DNA from: Betaproteobacteria bacterium | GTDB taxonomy: Bacteria > Pseudomonadota > Gammaproteobacteria > Burkholderiales > SG8-41 | Assembly: GCA_028291945.1 (NCBI GenBank) | Contig: JAQGNH010000468.1 | Location: 1-42,246 of the forward strand | Length of the DNA stretch: 42,246 nucleotides | Direction: 5' to 3' | Shown here: piece by piece, positions 1 through 9,974 of the stretch | How the letters are laid out: each line of letters opens with the position of its first letter | Numbering within the stretch: position 1 is the first letter of the stretch | Notes under the pieces: generated by a model | What the model saw: the letters and a program-made list of their open reading frames with translations, nothing else | Told to the model about the DNA's origin: nothing | Databases searched by the model: none | Made by a program: the position numbers and the translations under genes

Positions 1-3
1 ATA

Positions 4-834
4 ATGGACATCATTCACTCCGTAGCAGCGCTTCGCGAGCGACTGCGGCGCGCGCCCAACAACGTCTTCGTGCCGACGATGGGCAATCTGCATGAAGGCC
101 ACATCGAGCTGATTCGAATCGCAAAGCCGCGCGCGGCCTGTACGGTCGTCAGTATTTTCGTTAACCGGCTCCAGTTCGGTCCGCGCGAAGATTTCGATCG
201 TTATCCCCGCACGTTGCCTGTCGATTCGGCGCGGCTGGAGGAAGTGGGTGTCGATGTTGTATTTGCGCCGAACGAAAAAGAAATCTATCCCGAACCGCAG
301 ACTTTCGTGGTTGAGCCATCCGATCTGCAGCACATACTCGAAGGCGCGCACCGGCCCGGCCACTTCCGCGGTGTGGCGACTGTCGTGTTGAAGCTTTTCA
401 ATCTCGTATGGCCGCACTCGGCGATATTCGGCAAAAAGGATTATCAGCAGTATCTGGTGTTGCGGGACATGGTCAAGCAGTTCGCCCTCCCGATCGAAAT
501 CATTCCTGCCGAAACAGTGCGTGCGCCCGACGGGCTCGCACTCTCTTCTCGGAACGGCTACCTCACGCCGGAGGAGCGGCAGGAAGCGCCACGTCTGTAC
601 CGCGTGTTGCGCGAAGCCCGGCGCCAGATAGCCGACGGAGCGCACGACTATCAGCGCGTCGAGCTCGACGCGATGGGCGAGCTCGCTCGCCACGGCTGGA
701 AACCTGATTACGTCGCCGTGCGGCGGCAGGCCGACTTGCAGCCCCCTCATAATGGAGACCCTCTAGTCGTGGTTGCGGCGGCGCGCCTCGGGCGCACGAG
801 GCTGATCGACAACGTGGAAGTTGCAGTCCGCTGA
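4..834 (+). CDS. panC: Pantoate--beta-alanine ligase
   Basis: Cytosolic ATP-dependent condensation of pantoate with beta-alanine to pantothenate, the last step of vitamin B5 synthesis. The 276-residue protein has the family's nucleotidyltransferase motif PTMGNLHEGH near residue 25 (the HIGH-like ATP site), FVNRLQFGPREDFDRYPRT near 52, the GKKDYQQ segment near 145 and the LSSRN motif near 180 that closes over ATP. Length matches the usual 275-285. The ATG lies three bases from the window edge, so its ribosome binding site cannot be judged; panB commonly precedes it but is outside the window. A second pantothenate-family enzyme (PanE-like) sits at 25420-26349 but in a catabolic context. Identity is very secure. 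Confidence 0.97.
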   Translation: MDIIHSVAALRERLRRAPNNVFVPTMGNLHEGHIELIRIAKPRAACTVVSIFVNRLQFGPREDFDRYPRTLPVDSARLEEVGVDVVFAPNEKEIYPEPQTFVVEPSDLQHILEGAHRPGHFRGVATVVLKLFNLVWPHSAIFGKKDYQQYLVLRDMVKQFALPIEIIPAETVRAPDGLALSSRNGYLTPEERQEAPRLYRVLREARRQIADGAHDYQRVELDAMGELARHGWKPDYVAVRRQADLQPPHNGDPLVVVAAARLGRTRLIDNVEVAVR

Positions 835-851
835 CCGGGCGCTCGACGCGC

Positions 852-881
852 TTGAAGGGCCCCTACGGGTTAAGGGATAAT
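852..881 (+). promoter_or_regulatory. Probable sigma-70 promoter of tRNA-Leu
   Basis: TTGAAG at 852-857 and GATAAT at 876-881, separated by 18 bases, end 9 bases before the mature 5' end of the tRNA. Both hexamers are near consensus and the placement would give a transcript starting about 3 bases before the tRNA. The match is by eye; no start-site data. Confidence 0.5.
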
Positions 882-890
882 CGCGCTCCT

Positions 891-977
891 GCCGGGATGG
901 CGGAATTGGTAGACGCAGCGGACTCAAAATCCGCCGGTGGCAACACCGTGAGGGTTCGAGTCCCTCCCCCGGCACCA
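891..977 (+). tRNA. tRNA-Leu, anticodon CAA
   Basis: An 87-base cloverleaf with encoded CCA end (975-977). The acceptor stem GCCGGGA pairs with CCCCGGC with one A-C mismatch at the last pair. The anticodon stem is 918-922 with 930-934, and the loop CTCAAAA places the anticodon CAA at 925-927, reading UUG. A long variable arm (GGTGGCAACACC) marks it as a class II tRNA, and the T arm is GAGGG-TTCGAGT-CCCTC. A short hairpin AGCTC/GAGCT (978-982, 988-992) follows directly, without a T run. Confidence 0.95.
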
Positions 978-1106
978 AGCTCAATCCGAGCTGTCTCGCC
1001 CTTCAAGAGTGTGAGAAAAATCACGGATTAGTTCCTCTTGCTCTTCCGAGCTGATCGTTACGATCGACCGCTACAGCTTAGGAATCGCATTGCAGGAGGA
1101 CTGAAA

Positions 1107-1232
1107 ATGGGACTGATCCGACTGATTGGTCACCACCCCGTACTGACCCTTATCGCACTCACTGCGTACGCTGTCGTGGTAACGATCTGCCTGTGGGCGG
1201 TCTTCAGCATTGCGTTAGTGTTGTTGCTGTAA
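1107..1232 (+). CDS. Small single-span membrane peptide, hypothetical
   Basis: A 41-residue peptide. The start at 1107 is chosen because a strong Shine-Dalgarno AGGAGG (1094-1099) precedes it by 7 bases; a longer reading from 1038 has no such signal. The body is almost entirely hydrophobic from residue 10 on (TLIALTAYAVVV then ICLWAVFSIALVLLL), with a basic, short N-terminus, so it should be one long or two tightly packed membrane helices. It stands alone between tRNA-Leu and the convergent PA2778-type gene. No family recognised and no function proposed. The ribosome site makes it a credible gene despite its size. Confidence 0.55.
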   Translation: MGLIRLIGHHPVLTLIALTAYAVVVTICLWAVFSIALVLLL

Positions 1233-1263
1233 ATCCGCGCGCCAAACGCCGAGGTCGATTCAT

Positions 1264-2229
1264 TTAGCGCTGCTTCGATCTCTGCAGAATCAGTGTCCGA
1301 GTCTCACTGATCGCGTTCGCGTGCGGACCGCCGGCCGCGACGGCCCGGTCGATCAGCTCGAGCGCCTCTTCAACGCGTCCCTCGTCTGAAAGCGTCTGTG
1401 CCAGATTGTTCAGCGCAACTGTTGAATTCGGGTATCGCTCGAGCGCGCGTCGCAACGCGGTTTCGGCGCGGTGGAGCTCGCCCAGTGCGTAATGCGCATT
1501 GGCAAGACCGATGTACGCACCCATGTCCTCGGGCCAGCGCTCGACAAATTTTTCGTATGCGACAGCCGCAGCCCGTGGCTGACCGGCCCGTTCCACAGCA
1601 AGTATCGCTTCGAAGTACCGATTCCGATCTGCAGTCGCAGGCATGCGGGAAGGCGGCACCGTAACCATGGCCCAGTATCCACTCGCTTTCCAGGTGTATT
1701 CGAACGCGGCCAGCGGCAGCACAAGTCTGCGGTGATCGCCTGAGCGCAGTACCACAGTACCGGAACGAGCATCGTAGCCCACGGCCACAGCGTAATGCCA
1801 TGCCGTGAAAGACCCGGGGCCGAGGTCTTGCAGCACTATAACCGGAATGCCTGCAGCGATCTCCCGCAGCACGATCTCGAGTCGCGGCTCGAGAGTGTAG
1901 GAGATGATGCCGAAGGGGCGGGCGGCAGCCAGCATCTCGATTTGTACGCTGCCCTTGCGCGCTGGAATGTATACCCGATCGATGAGGTCCACGGAGCTCG
2001 TCGCCACATTGAAATACACCAGTGTCGTTGCAAGTGCTGCGGGGCCGCACTGATATTCCGTTTGTGGGAAAAACGGGACGTCCTGCAGCTCAGCTTGGAG
2101 AGGCAGGTCACTGGGCCAGCTGTCACGTAGAATTGCGGCTTGCGGGACCATCGTTGCACAGCCGTACAGGACCGTGCACACGAAAAAAACGCCCGCAAGA
2201 CTGCGAGCGTTCCTGAACAGCGCTAACAC
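1264..2229 (-). CDS. PA2778 family C39-like cysteine peptidase lipoprotein with TPRs
   Basis: Predicted envelope lipoprotein. From a GTG at 2229, five bases after the stop of the upstream PA2779-type gene, it begins with a 24-residue type II signal peptide ending in the lipobox LYGC. An ATG at 2268 in the same frame is possible but would put 13 Gly-rich residues before the signal and overlap its neighbour. A C39/BtlC-like peptidase fold follows, with the nucleophile in QCGPAAL, the histidine in AWHYAVAVGYD and the acidic partner in the SGDHRR region. The C-terminal third holds TPR-like repeats (YIGLANAHYALGELHRAETA, then VALNNLAQTLSDEGRVEEAL). The pair PA2779-PA2778 is conserved in beta- and gammaproteobacteria; substrate unknown. 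About 321 residues from GTG. Confidence 0.85.
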   Translation of the reverse strand: MLALFRNARSLAGVFFVCTVLYGCATMVPQAAILRDSWPSDLPLQAELQDVPFFPQTEYQCGPAALATTLVYFNVATSSVDLIDRVYIPARKGSVQIEMLAAARPFGIISYTLEPRLEIVLREIAAGIPVIVLQDLGPGSFTAWHYAVAVGYDARSGTVVLRSGDHRRLVLPLAAFEYTWKASGYWAMVTVPPSRMPATADRNRYFEAILAVERAGQPRAAAVAYEKFVERWPEDMGAYIGLANAHYALGELHRAETALRRALERYPNSTVALNNLAQTLSDEGRVEEALELIDRAVAAGGPHANAISETRTLILQRSKQR

Positions 2230-2233
2230 GCGC

Positions 2234-2593
2234 TCACCGAAGGTTCCGGTACCACCACCACCAAGCAAAGATAGCGAGGACGATGATGACTACCACCAAG
2301 CCGCCGTCGGCGCCGGCCGGAACGGAGTTCACTGTGTCGGCGAGGGTGCGTGCTTCGTCGTCGGTCATCAGTGAAACGCGATCTTGCGCCGTTTTCACGT
2401 CCACACCCAACGCCTGGAGCTGATTCGCCACCTCGGCTCGCGTGAGAAGGCTCTGGATCTGCACGCGATCGCTGTGCGTCGCGGGCCTGGTCGCTTGGTC
2501 CGTACCGATCATGGCGGCGCCGGACTGGAAAGATAAAGACATCAGCGACACTATCAGTACGCGGCATAGTAATGGTACAAGTCCCGGCTTCAT
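2234..2593 (-). CDS. PA2779 family protein
   Basis: A 119-residue small envelope protein. The start at 2593 is favoured over an upstream in-frame codon at 2617 because GGGAGGT lies at the right distance before it and the product then starts MKPGLVPLL, a clean signal peptide that ends near the FQSGAAM segment. The middle carries the family's helical stretch (VANQLQALGVDVKTAQDRV, then MTDDEARTLAD), a PAGAD glycine turn and a C-terminal membrane helix ending WWWWYRNLR. It lies five bases upstream of the PA2778-type peptidase, so the two are translationally linked. No biochemical function is established for the family. Confidence 0.85.
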   Translation of the reverse strand: MKPGLVPLLCRVLIVSLMSLSFQSGAAMIGTDQATRPATHSDRVQIQSLLTRAEVANQLQALGVDVKTAQDRVSLMTDDEARTLADTVNSVPAGADGGLVVVIIVLAIFAWWWWYRNLR

Positions 2594-2689
2594 TGCGACC
2601 TCCCAAGTTAACCCCAATCGAAACGAGCCCTGCCATTATATAGCGCGCGTGTGCACACTCTGCGTTCTGGAACGAAGACGACTCCGCAT

Positions 2690-2698
2690 TGTTATAAT
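2690..2698 (+). promoter_or_regulatory. Candidate extended -10 promoter for queA operon
   Basis: TGTTATAAT: a perfect TATAAT (2693-2698) with the TG extension one base upstream. There is no good -35 hexamer at 16-18 bases, as is common for extended -10 promoters. It would give a leader of about 115 bases before queA at 2822. A TATATAAT box on the opposite strand (2635-2640 region) could serve the divergent PA2779 gene. Confidence 0.4.
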
Positions 2699-2821
2699 TC
2701 GCCGCCAGCACCTTTGCCCCAGCCGCTTCGGGCAGCGCTCTACAGTGCGCTGAGTCAACGCGCTTGAACAGTCGTATCGGATCTACTCTGCCTTGGCGTT
2801 TCTGCCGCTCTGCATACTCGC

Positions 2822-3849
2822 ATGAAGCTCGACGATTTCGACTATCACCTGCCGCATGAGCTCATCGCGCAGCTGCCTTTGCGCGAGCGCACAGCAAGCC
2901 GGCTTCTCCATCTCGATGGTCCGACCGGTGCATTGCGGGACCTGAAATTCACCGATATCGTCGAGCTAATCGCGCCGCACGACGTGTTGATTTTGAACGA
3001 TACCCGCGTCATCAAAGCGCGCCTCATGGGCCGAAAAAAATCAGGCGGTAAGCTCGAGCTCCTCGTCGAGCGCGTGCTTGGACCAAACGAAGCCCTCGTG
3101 CAGATGCGAGCCAGCCACGCACCGCGCGAAGGCTCCACGCTCGTCGTAGCGGAAGTGTTCGAGGCGACTGTTCTCGAGCGACGCGGGCAGTTTTTCAAGG
3201 TGCGCTTCGAAGCTTCTGAGGACGTGTTTTCGCTGCTCGATCATCACGGCGCCGTGCCACTACCGCCCTATATCGAACACGCCGCAGTTCCCGATGACGA
3301 AGTTCGCTACCAGACCGTCTATGCTCGGGCACCCGGAGCAGTCGCCGCACCGACCGCAGGGCTGCATTTCGACCAGGCACTGCTCGAGCAGGTGCGCTTA
3401 CGCGGCACAATCATTGCGCACGTGACGCTGCACGTGGGTGCTGGCACGTTTCAACCGGTGCGCGAGAGCGATCTCGCCGCGCATGAAATGCATGGAGAGT
3501 GGTATACCGTCCCGCAATCGACCGTCGATGCTATTTCGACTGCGCGAAAACGCGGCGGAAGCGTCGTTGCGGTGGGAACGACTACTTTGAGAGCGCTCGA
3601 ATCATCCGGAGCCGCGCAGATCGAGGCAGGGACGGGCGAGACGAAGCTTTTCATCCTACCGGGTTACGAATTCCATACCGTCGACAGGCTCATTACGAAC
3701 TTTCACTTGCCCAAATCGACGCTGCTCATGCTGGTGTCCGCGTTCGGCGGCATGAGCAACATCCGTAGCGCTTACGCGCACGCAATTGCGAACCGCTACC
3801 GCTTCTTCAGTTATGGGGATGCCATGTTGATCGAACGCGCGGGGGCTGA

Positions 3850-3853
<4 letters not shown>
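2822..3853 (+). CDS. queA: S-adenosylmethionine:tRNA ribosyltransferase-isomerase
   Basis: Transfers and isomerises the ribosyl group of SAM onto 7-aminomethyl-7-deazaguanine in tRNA, giving epoxyqueuosine; cytosolic, queuosine pathway. The 343-residue product has the QueA N-terminus MKLDDFDYHLPHELIAQLPL with the downstream RTASRLLHLD, the LNDTRVIKARL motif near residue 60, APTAGLHFD near 178, HVTLHVGAGTFQPVR near 200 and LITNFHLPKSTLLMLVSAF near 300. Length is typical. Its stop overlaps the next start by four bases (ATGA at 3850), and tgt, the base-exchange enzyme of the same pathway, lies one gene further on. Confidence 0.97.
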
Positions 3854-5416
<1,563 letters not shown>

Positions 5417-5467
5417 TGTTAAAATACAACGATTTTCGCAGCGCATGAGCGCGGAGGACTTCCACTG

Positions 5468-5791
5468 ATGTTCATAAATGAAGCGTGGGCGCAGGCCGCG
5501 GGCGGCTTTGGCGGGGGCGGTTTCGAAAGCATATTCCTGATCGTCGCGATGTTTGCGGTCTTGTACTTCCTGATGATCAGGCCGCAGATGAAACGCGCCA
5601 AGGAGCACAAGGCGATGGTCGACGCGTTGCAGAAAGGCGACGAGGTCGTCACAGCCGGCGGAGTGCTCGGACGCATCAGCAAGGTCGGCGAGGGTTACGT
5701 CGGCCTCGAAATCGCGCCCAATGTTGAAATTCAGGTTCAGCGCACTGCCGTGCAGACGGTGCTGCCCAAAGGAAGCCTGAAGAACACCTGA
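5468..5791 (+). CDS. yajC: Preprotein translocase accessory subunit YajC
   Basis: Small single-span inner-membrane partner of SecDF-YidC. The 107-residue product has a short periplasmic N-terminus rich in Gly (GGFGGGGF), one membrane helix at about 19-38 ending in the family hallmark YFLMIRPQMKRAKEH, and a cytosolic domain with DEVVTAGGVLGRI. A GGAGG lies about 10 bases before the ATG. It sits 51 bases after tgt and 91 before secD, the classical order. The stop codon is inside a 9-bp inverted repeat (see 5789-5840). Confidence 0.96.
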   Translation: MFINEAWAQAAGGFGGGGFESIFLIVAMFAVLYFLMIRPQMKRAKEHKAMVDALQKGDEVVTAGGVLGRISKVGEGYVGLEIAPNVEIQVQRTAVQTVLPKGSLKNT

Positions 5792-5880
5792 GAGGACTGG
5801 GGAAAGCCGATAGTCAACACAGCCACCTCGGGTCCTCTCACCTTTCTTTGATTTCCCCTTTAGTCTCTCGTCTCCCTCAA
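5789..5880 (+). promoter_or_regulatory. yajC-secD intergenic hairpin and pyrimidine tract
   Basis: TGAGAGGAC (5789-5797) is perfectly complementary to GTCCTCTCA (5832-5840), a 9-bp stem that includes the yajC stop. Directly after it, about 45 bases up to the secD ATG are strongly pyrimidine-rich and G-poor (TCACCTTTCTTTG, TTTCCCCTTTAG, TCTCTCGTCTCCCTC). No purine-rich ribosome site precedes secD. C-rich, G-poor RNA is the usual loading context for Rho; a regulatory role is an inference only. Confidence 0.35.
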
Positions 5881-5882
5881 GC

Positions 5883-7745
5883 ATGAATCGTTATCCTCTC
5901 TGGAAATACACTCTGATCGGCGTTGCGCTGCTCGTGGCGCTTATTTTCACCCTTCCGAATTTTTTCGGTGAGGTGCCAGCGGTGCAGGTATCGCCCGTCC
6001 GCTCGACCTTGAAAGCGGACGACGCACTACTTACGCGGGTCCAGGACATTCTTCAGAAGAACAAGATCACGGCTGACGGCGTATTTCTGGATCACCAGAG
6101 CGTCAAGGCCCGCTTCGAAGACAGCGAAACACAGTTACGTGCGAAGGACGCGCTGCAATCGGCGCTCGGCGACGATTACGTCGTGGCATTGAATCTGCTG
6201 TCTCGCAATCCGCAGTGGCTCTCTTCCATCGGTGCGCTGCCGATGTATCTGGGGCTCGATCTGCGTGGCGGCGTGCACTTTCTGCTGCAGGTTGACATGA
6301 AAGGTGCGCTCGCGAAGAAAGTCGAGGCCTACACGAACGATATCCGGAGTGCGCTGCGCGAAAAGCGCATCCAGTACAGCGGAATCGCGCGCGAAGGCCA
6401 GTCGGTCATCGTGCGCTTCCGCGATGCCGCCATGCGTGACAAGGCGCTCAACGAGATCGAGAAGTCGATGCCCGACCTCGACCTGCGCACCCAGGACGAT
6501 CCACCGGAATTTCGAATTGTCGGGACGCTCAAGCCTGAAGCGCAGAGGCGTACGCAGGACTTCGCTTTGCAGCAGAACATCACTACGCTGCGCAATCGCG
6601 TGAATGAGCTCGGCGTAGCGGAGCCCATCATTCAGCAGCAGGGCTCCGACCGCGTCGTTGTTCAGCTGCCCGGCGTGCAGGATACCGCCAAAGCCAAAGA
6701 CATTCTGGGCCGCACTGCAACCCTGGAAGTACGGCTGGTCGATGAAGAAAAGATGAACGACCCGGTGTCACTCCAGGCAGCAGTCGGAGGGCAGGCGCCT
6801 TTTGGCACCGAGCTGTACATCGAACGCGGTGGTTCCCCGGTGCTAGTCAAGAAACAGGTCGTGCTCACGGGGGACCGCATCAACGATGCGCAGCCCGGGT
6901 TCGACAGCCAGACCGGCGAGCCCGCTGTCCATATCAGCCTCGACGGGACCGGCGCGCGCATCTTCCAGCAGGTGACGCGCGAAAATGTCGGCAAACGCAT
7001 GGCGATACTGCTGTTCGAGAAGGGCAAAGGCGAGGTCGTGACCGCGCCGGTCATCCGACAGGAGATCGGCGGCGGACGCGTGCAGATCAGCGGCCGCATG
7101 ACGACGCGTGAGGCTAGCGATGTGGCGCTGCTGCTGCGTGCAGGCGCTCTCGCCGCACCCATGGACATCATCGAAGAGCGGACGGTCGGACCCTCGCTGG
7201 GCGCCGACAATATCCGCCGCGGATTTCATTCGATGTGGATCGGGTTTTCGGCGATCGCTTTGTTCATGATCGTGTATTACCGCTTGTTCGGCGTGATTTC
7301 CGTCGCGGCGCTCGCGATCAATCTGCTGCTTCTGATTTCGCTCCTTTCCATGTTGCAGGCGACGCTTACGCTTCCTGGCATCGCTGCGATCGCCTTGACA
7401 CTCGGCATGGCGATCGATGCCAACGTGCTCATCAACGAGCGCATTCGCGAGGAGCTGCGAAACGGGAACACGCCACAGGCCGCGATTGCAGCCGGTTACG
7501 AGCGTGCATGGAACACGATCCTGGACTCCAATGTGACGACTTTGATCGCGGGTCTCGCCCTGTTCGCCTTTGGTTCAGGTCCGATCAAGGGTTTTGCCGT
7601 GGTTCACTGCCTTGGGATCCTAACGTCGATGTTCAGCGCCGTCATGGTCTCGCGAGGGCTGGTCAACCTGATTTATGGCAGCCGCCGCAGGCTCGAGAAG
7701 GTTTCGATCGGTCAGGTGTGGCGACCGGCTGCGGTGAAGTCATGA
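5883..7745 (+). CDS. secD: Protein translocase subunit SecD
   Basis: Inner-membrane RND-fold subunit that uses the proton gradient to pull proteins through SecYEG at the periplasmic side. The 620-residue product has a membrane helix at about 7-27, a large periplasmic region with the motif GLDLRGG at 124-130 and the second conserved block (EIGGGRVQISGRM, then LLRAGALAAP) near 395-430. A C-terminal six-helix export domain follows, including EERTVGPSLGADNIRRG and the motif GMAIDANVLINERIREE near 510. Length is typical. It lacks a recognisable ribosome site; the leader is pyrimidine-rich. secF follows after 46 bases. Confidence 0.97.
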   Translation: MNRYPLWKYTLIGVALLVALIFTLPNFFGEVPAVQVSPVRSTLKADDALLTRVQDILQKNKITADGVFLDHQSVKARFEDSETQLRAKDALQSALGDDYVVALNLLSRNPQWLSSIGALPMYLGLDLRGGVHFLLQVDMKGALAKKVEAYTNDIRSALREKRIQYSGIAREGQSVIVRFRDAAMRDKALNEIEKSMPDLDLRTQDDPPEFRIVGTLKPEAQRRTQDFALQQNITTLRNRVNELGVAEPIIQQQGSDRVVVQLPGVQDTAKAKDILGRTATLEVRLVDEEKMNDPVSLQAAVGGQAPFGTELYIERGGSPVLVKKQVVLTGDRINDAQPGFDSQTGEPAVHISLDGTGARIFQQVTRENVGKRMAILLFEKGKGEVVTAPVIRQEIGGGRVQISGRMTTREASDVALLLRAGALAAPMDIIEERTVGPSLGADNIRRGFHSMWIGFSAIALFMIVYYRLFGVISVAALAINLLLLISLLSMLQATLTLPGIAAIALTLGMAIDANVLINERIREELRNGNTPQAAIAAGYERAWNTILDSNVTTLIAGLALFAFGSGPIKGFAVVHCLGILTSMFSAVMVSRGLVNLIYGSRRRLEKVSIGQVWRPAAVKS

Positions 7746-7791
7746 TTGCGCGGAAGTGTCCCGCCCACCCCCTTTAGCGACGGAATAGACG

Positions 7792-8730
7792 ATGGAATTC
7801 TTCAGGATCAAGCGCGACATCCCGTTCATGCGCTACGCGCTGATCTTCAACGTGATCTCGGTCATCACGTTCCTGGTCGCTGTGGGCGCGCTTGCTACGC
7901 GCGGTCTGCATCTGGGTGTGGATTTCACCGGCGGCACCGTGATGGAGCTCAAGTATCCGCAACCAGCCAATCTCGAGCAGATCCGGGAGGCGGTGTCGCG
8001 GCTGGGTTTCACTGACGCAGCCGTTCAGAACTTCGGAACGGCGAGCGACGTCCTGGTCCGACTTCCCGTCAAGCCGGGACTGACCAGCGCGAAGTTGTCC
8101 GAGACCGTGTTCACTGAATTGAAAAAAATCGATCCGGGCGTCAAATTGCAGCGGGTCGAGTTCGTAGGACCGCAGGTCGGCCGCGAACTGCTGGAGAATG
8201 GTGCGCTCGCTCTGTTGTTCGTATCGATGGGCATAGTGCTTTATTTGTGGCTGCGCTTCGAATGGAAGTTCGGCGTCGCAGCGATCATCGCGAACCTGCA
8301 CGATGTCGTGATCATCCTGGGGTTTTTCGCCCTGTTCCAGTGGGAATTTTCGCTCCCGGTGCTCGCCGCGGTGCTGGCGGTGCTCGGGTACTCTGTGAAT
8401 GAATCTGTCGTCGTGTTCGACCGAGTGCGAGAAAACTTCCGCAACCGCCGTTTCCGTAGCGTGCCTGTGCCGCAGGTAATCGACAATGCCATTACCGCCA
8501 CCATGTCGCGCACGGTGATCACCCACGGCTGCACGCAGCTCATGGTCCTTTCGATGATGATATTCGGCGGGGAGACGCTGTTCTACTTTTCACTCGCGCT
8601 GACAATAGGCATTCTCTTCGGCATTTATTCATCCGTGCTCGTGGCCTGTCCCATCGTAATGTGGCTCGGCGTCTCTCGCGAGGACTTGGCCAAGGCGGAC
8701 AAGAAATCGCAACCCGAAGCAGTCGTCTGA
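7792..8730 (+). CDS. secF: Protein translocase subunit SecF
   Basis: Partner of SecD in the inner-membrane export motor. The 312-residue protein shows the N-terminal helix (YALIFNVISVITFLVAVGAL), the motif LGVDFTGGTVMELKYP near 42, the periplasmic domain, then the export domain with EFVGPQVGRELLENGALAL, YSVNESVVVFDRVRENFR near 200 and NATITATMSRTVITHG-like residues (NAITATMSRTVITHG) near 233. The C-terminus is basic and cytosolic. It overlaps nothing and is followed after seven bases by a DedA gene, probably in the same transcript. Confidence 0.97.
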   Translation: MEFFRIKRDIPFMRYALIFNVISVITFLVAVGALATRGLHLGVDFTGGTVMELKYPQPANLEQIREAVSRLGFTDAAVQNFGTASDVLVRLPVKPGLTSAKLSETVFTELKKIDPGVKLQRVEFVGPQVGRELLENGALALLFVSMGIVLYLWLRFEWKFGVAAIIANLHDVVIILGFFALFQWEFSLPVLAAVLAVLGYSVNESVVVFDRVRENFRNRRFRSVPVPQVIDNAITATMSRTVITHGCTQLMVLSMMIFGGETLFYFSLALTIGILFGIYSSVLVACPIVMWLGVSREDLAKADKKSQPEAVV

Positions 8731-8737
8731 GAACGCC

Positions 8738-9379
8738 GTGGAGTTGATCACCGGCTTCATTGACCTCGTTCTTCACCTCGATGTCCACCTGCAGGCGCTG
8801 GTGGCGAACTATGGTGTTTGGGTTTATCTGATTCTGTTCGCGATCATTTATTGCGAGACGGGGCTGGTAGTCACGCCGTTCCTGCCCGGGGATTCTCTTC
8901 TGTTTGTTTCGGGCGCCATCGCCGCAGGCGGCGGTATGGACGTACACACATTGTTTGCGGTGCTGGTGCTGGCGTCCTTTTCCGGCGACAACACGAATTA
9001 CTGGATCGGACGATTCATCGGGCCGCGCCTTTTCAGCCGGAGCGGTTCTCGTCTGCTGAATCCCGCACATCTCGAGCGCACTCAACAGTTCTACGCACGC
9101 CACGGTGGAAAAACGATCATCATCGCGCGCTTCGTTCCGATCGTGCGCACCTTCGCTCCGTTCGTCGCAGGCATGGGCCGCATGCTGTATCCGCGCTTCC
9201 TGCCGTACAGCTTCGCCGGAAGCGTGCTGTGGATCGGCTCGATCACGTACGCGGGGTACTACTTCGGCAACCTGCCGATCGTTCGCCAGAACCTGTCGCT
9301 CGTCATCGTGGGTATCGTGGTGCTATCGATTCTTCCTGGTGTCATCGAGTTCCTCCGCAGCCGCTCACGGACCGCGTAG
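8738..9379 (+). CDS. DedA family (SNARE-associated/VTT) membrane protein
   Basis: A 213-residue polytopic inner-membrane protein starting at GTG 8738, seven bases after secF. Family signatures: ETGLVVTPFLPGDSLLFVSGAIA near 43, with the conserved acidic E and PGD; the N-Y-W-I-GR motif (DNTNYWIGRFIG) near 85; and the basic helix block KTIIIARFVPIVRTFAPFVAGMG near 125, with the essential arginines. DedA proteins act in lipid (undecaprenyl-phosphate or phospholipid) scrambling and affect membrane potential; which lipid this one handles is not readable. No strong ribosome site, so translation may be coupled to secF. Confidence 0.93.
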   Translation: MELITGFIDLVLHLDVHLQALVANYGVWVYLILFAIIYCETGLVVTPFLPGDSLLFVSGAIAAGGGMDVHTLFAVLVLASFSGDNTNYWIGRFIGPRLFSRSGSRLLNPAHLERTQQFYARHGGKTIIIARFVPIVRTFAPFVAGMGRMLYPRFLPYSFAGSVLWIGSITYAGYYFGNLPIVRQNLSLVIVGIVVLSILPGVIEFLRSRSRTA

Positions 9380-9440
9380 TTCTCCTCCGCGCCTGTGCGT
9401 GCGGCCGGCTTATGCCCATGAGTGAGTTGCGCTCGGCGTT

Positions 9441-9974
9441 GTGAACCTTTATCTCCGCCTCCTGTTTCTGCTCGTGCGGCTCATGAACGTGCAGCGCCGC
9501 AGCGTGCTCGAAGATTCCCGCGTCTCGTTTCGCGTCATGCCGAATGACTGCGACATCAATCTGCACATGAACAACGGCCGTTACCTGTCGTTCATGGATC
9601 TCGGCCGTCTGCATCTCGTTGCACAGGTCGGCCTTCTGCGCGTCGTCATCAAGAACCGCTGGAAACCTGTCCTGGCTGCGGCCGAGATCAACTTCATCCG
9701 CTCGCTCGCGCCGTTCGAGAAATTCGATATGGTCACCCGCGTGGTGACGTGGGATGACAAGTATGTCTACATGGAACAGCGCTTCGAAACGCGCGAGGCG
9801 CTGTGTGCGCATGCGTTCGTGAAAGGCTTATTTCTGGCAACGGAAGGCCGCATCAGCAATCCGGCAGTCCTGCGGATGCTCGGTTATGACGGCACGGCTC
9901 CTCCTATGCCGGACGAGCTTCGAATCTGGGCGGAGCTCGGAACCGCGAAAAGGCAGCGCGCCGAAGATTCTTAG
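9441..9974 (+). CDS. Thioesterase-like superfamily protein (THEM6-like)
   Basis: A 177-residue hotdog-like protein with an N-terminal hydrophobic segment (LYLRLLFLLVRLMNV) that may anchor it to the membrane. The motif MPNDCDINLHMNNGRYLSFMDLGR near residue 33-55 is the thioesterase-like (PF13279-type) active-site region, in which MNN replaces the HVNN of classical 4HBT enzymes. Later parts (EINFIRSLAPFEKFDMVTRV, then KYVYMEQRFE) fit the fold. The GTG at 9441 lacks a good ribosome site; an ATG at 9483 would remove the hydrophobic segment. Probable acyl-CoA or acyl-carrier thioesterase; substrate unknown. It is the second hotdog gene in this operon run. Confidence 0.78.
   Translation: MNLYLRLLFLLVRLMNVQRRSVLEDSRVSFRVMPNDCDINLHMNNGRYLSFMDLGRLHLVAQVGLLRVVIKNRWKPVLAAAEINFIRSLAPFEKFDMVTRVVTWDDKYVYMEQRFETREALCAHAFVKGLFLATEGRISNPAVLRMLGYDGTAPPMPDELRIWAELGTAKRQRAEDS

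Noticed and set aside
978-1020. Terminator after tRNA-Leu
   Set aside because: The 5-bp hairpin AGCTC/GAGCT has no T run after it on the plus strand.
7774-8526. A 250-codon minus-strand open frame opposite secF
   Set aside because: secF is unambiguous on the plus strand; the antisense product is His/Asp/Arg-rich and matches nothing.
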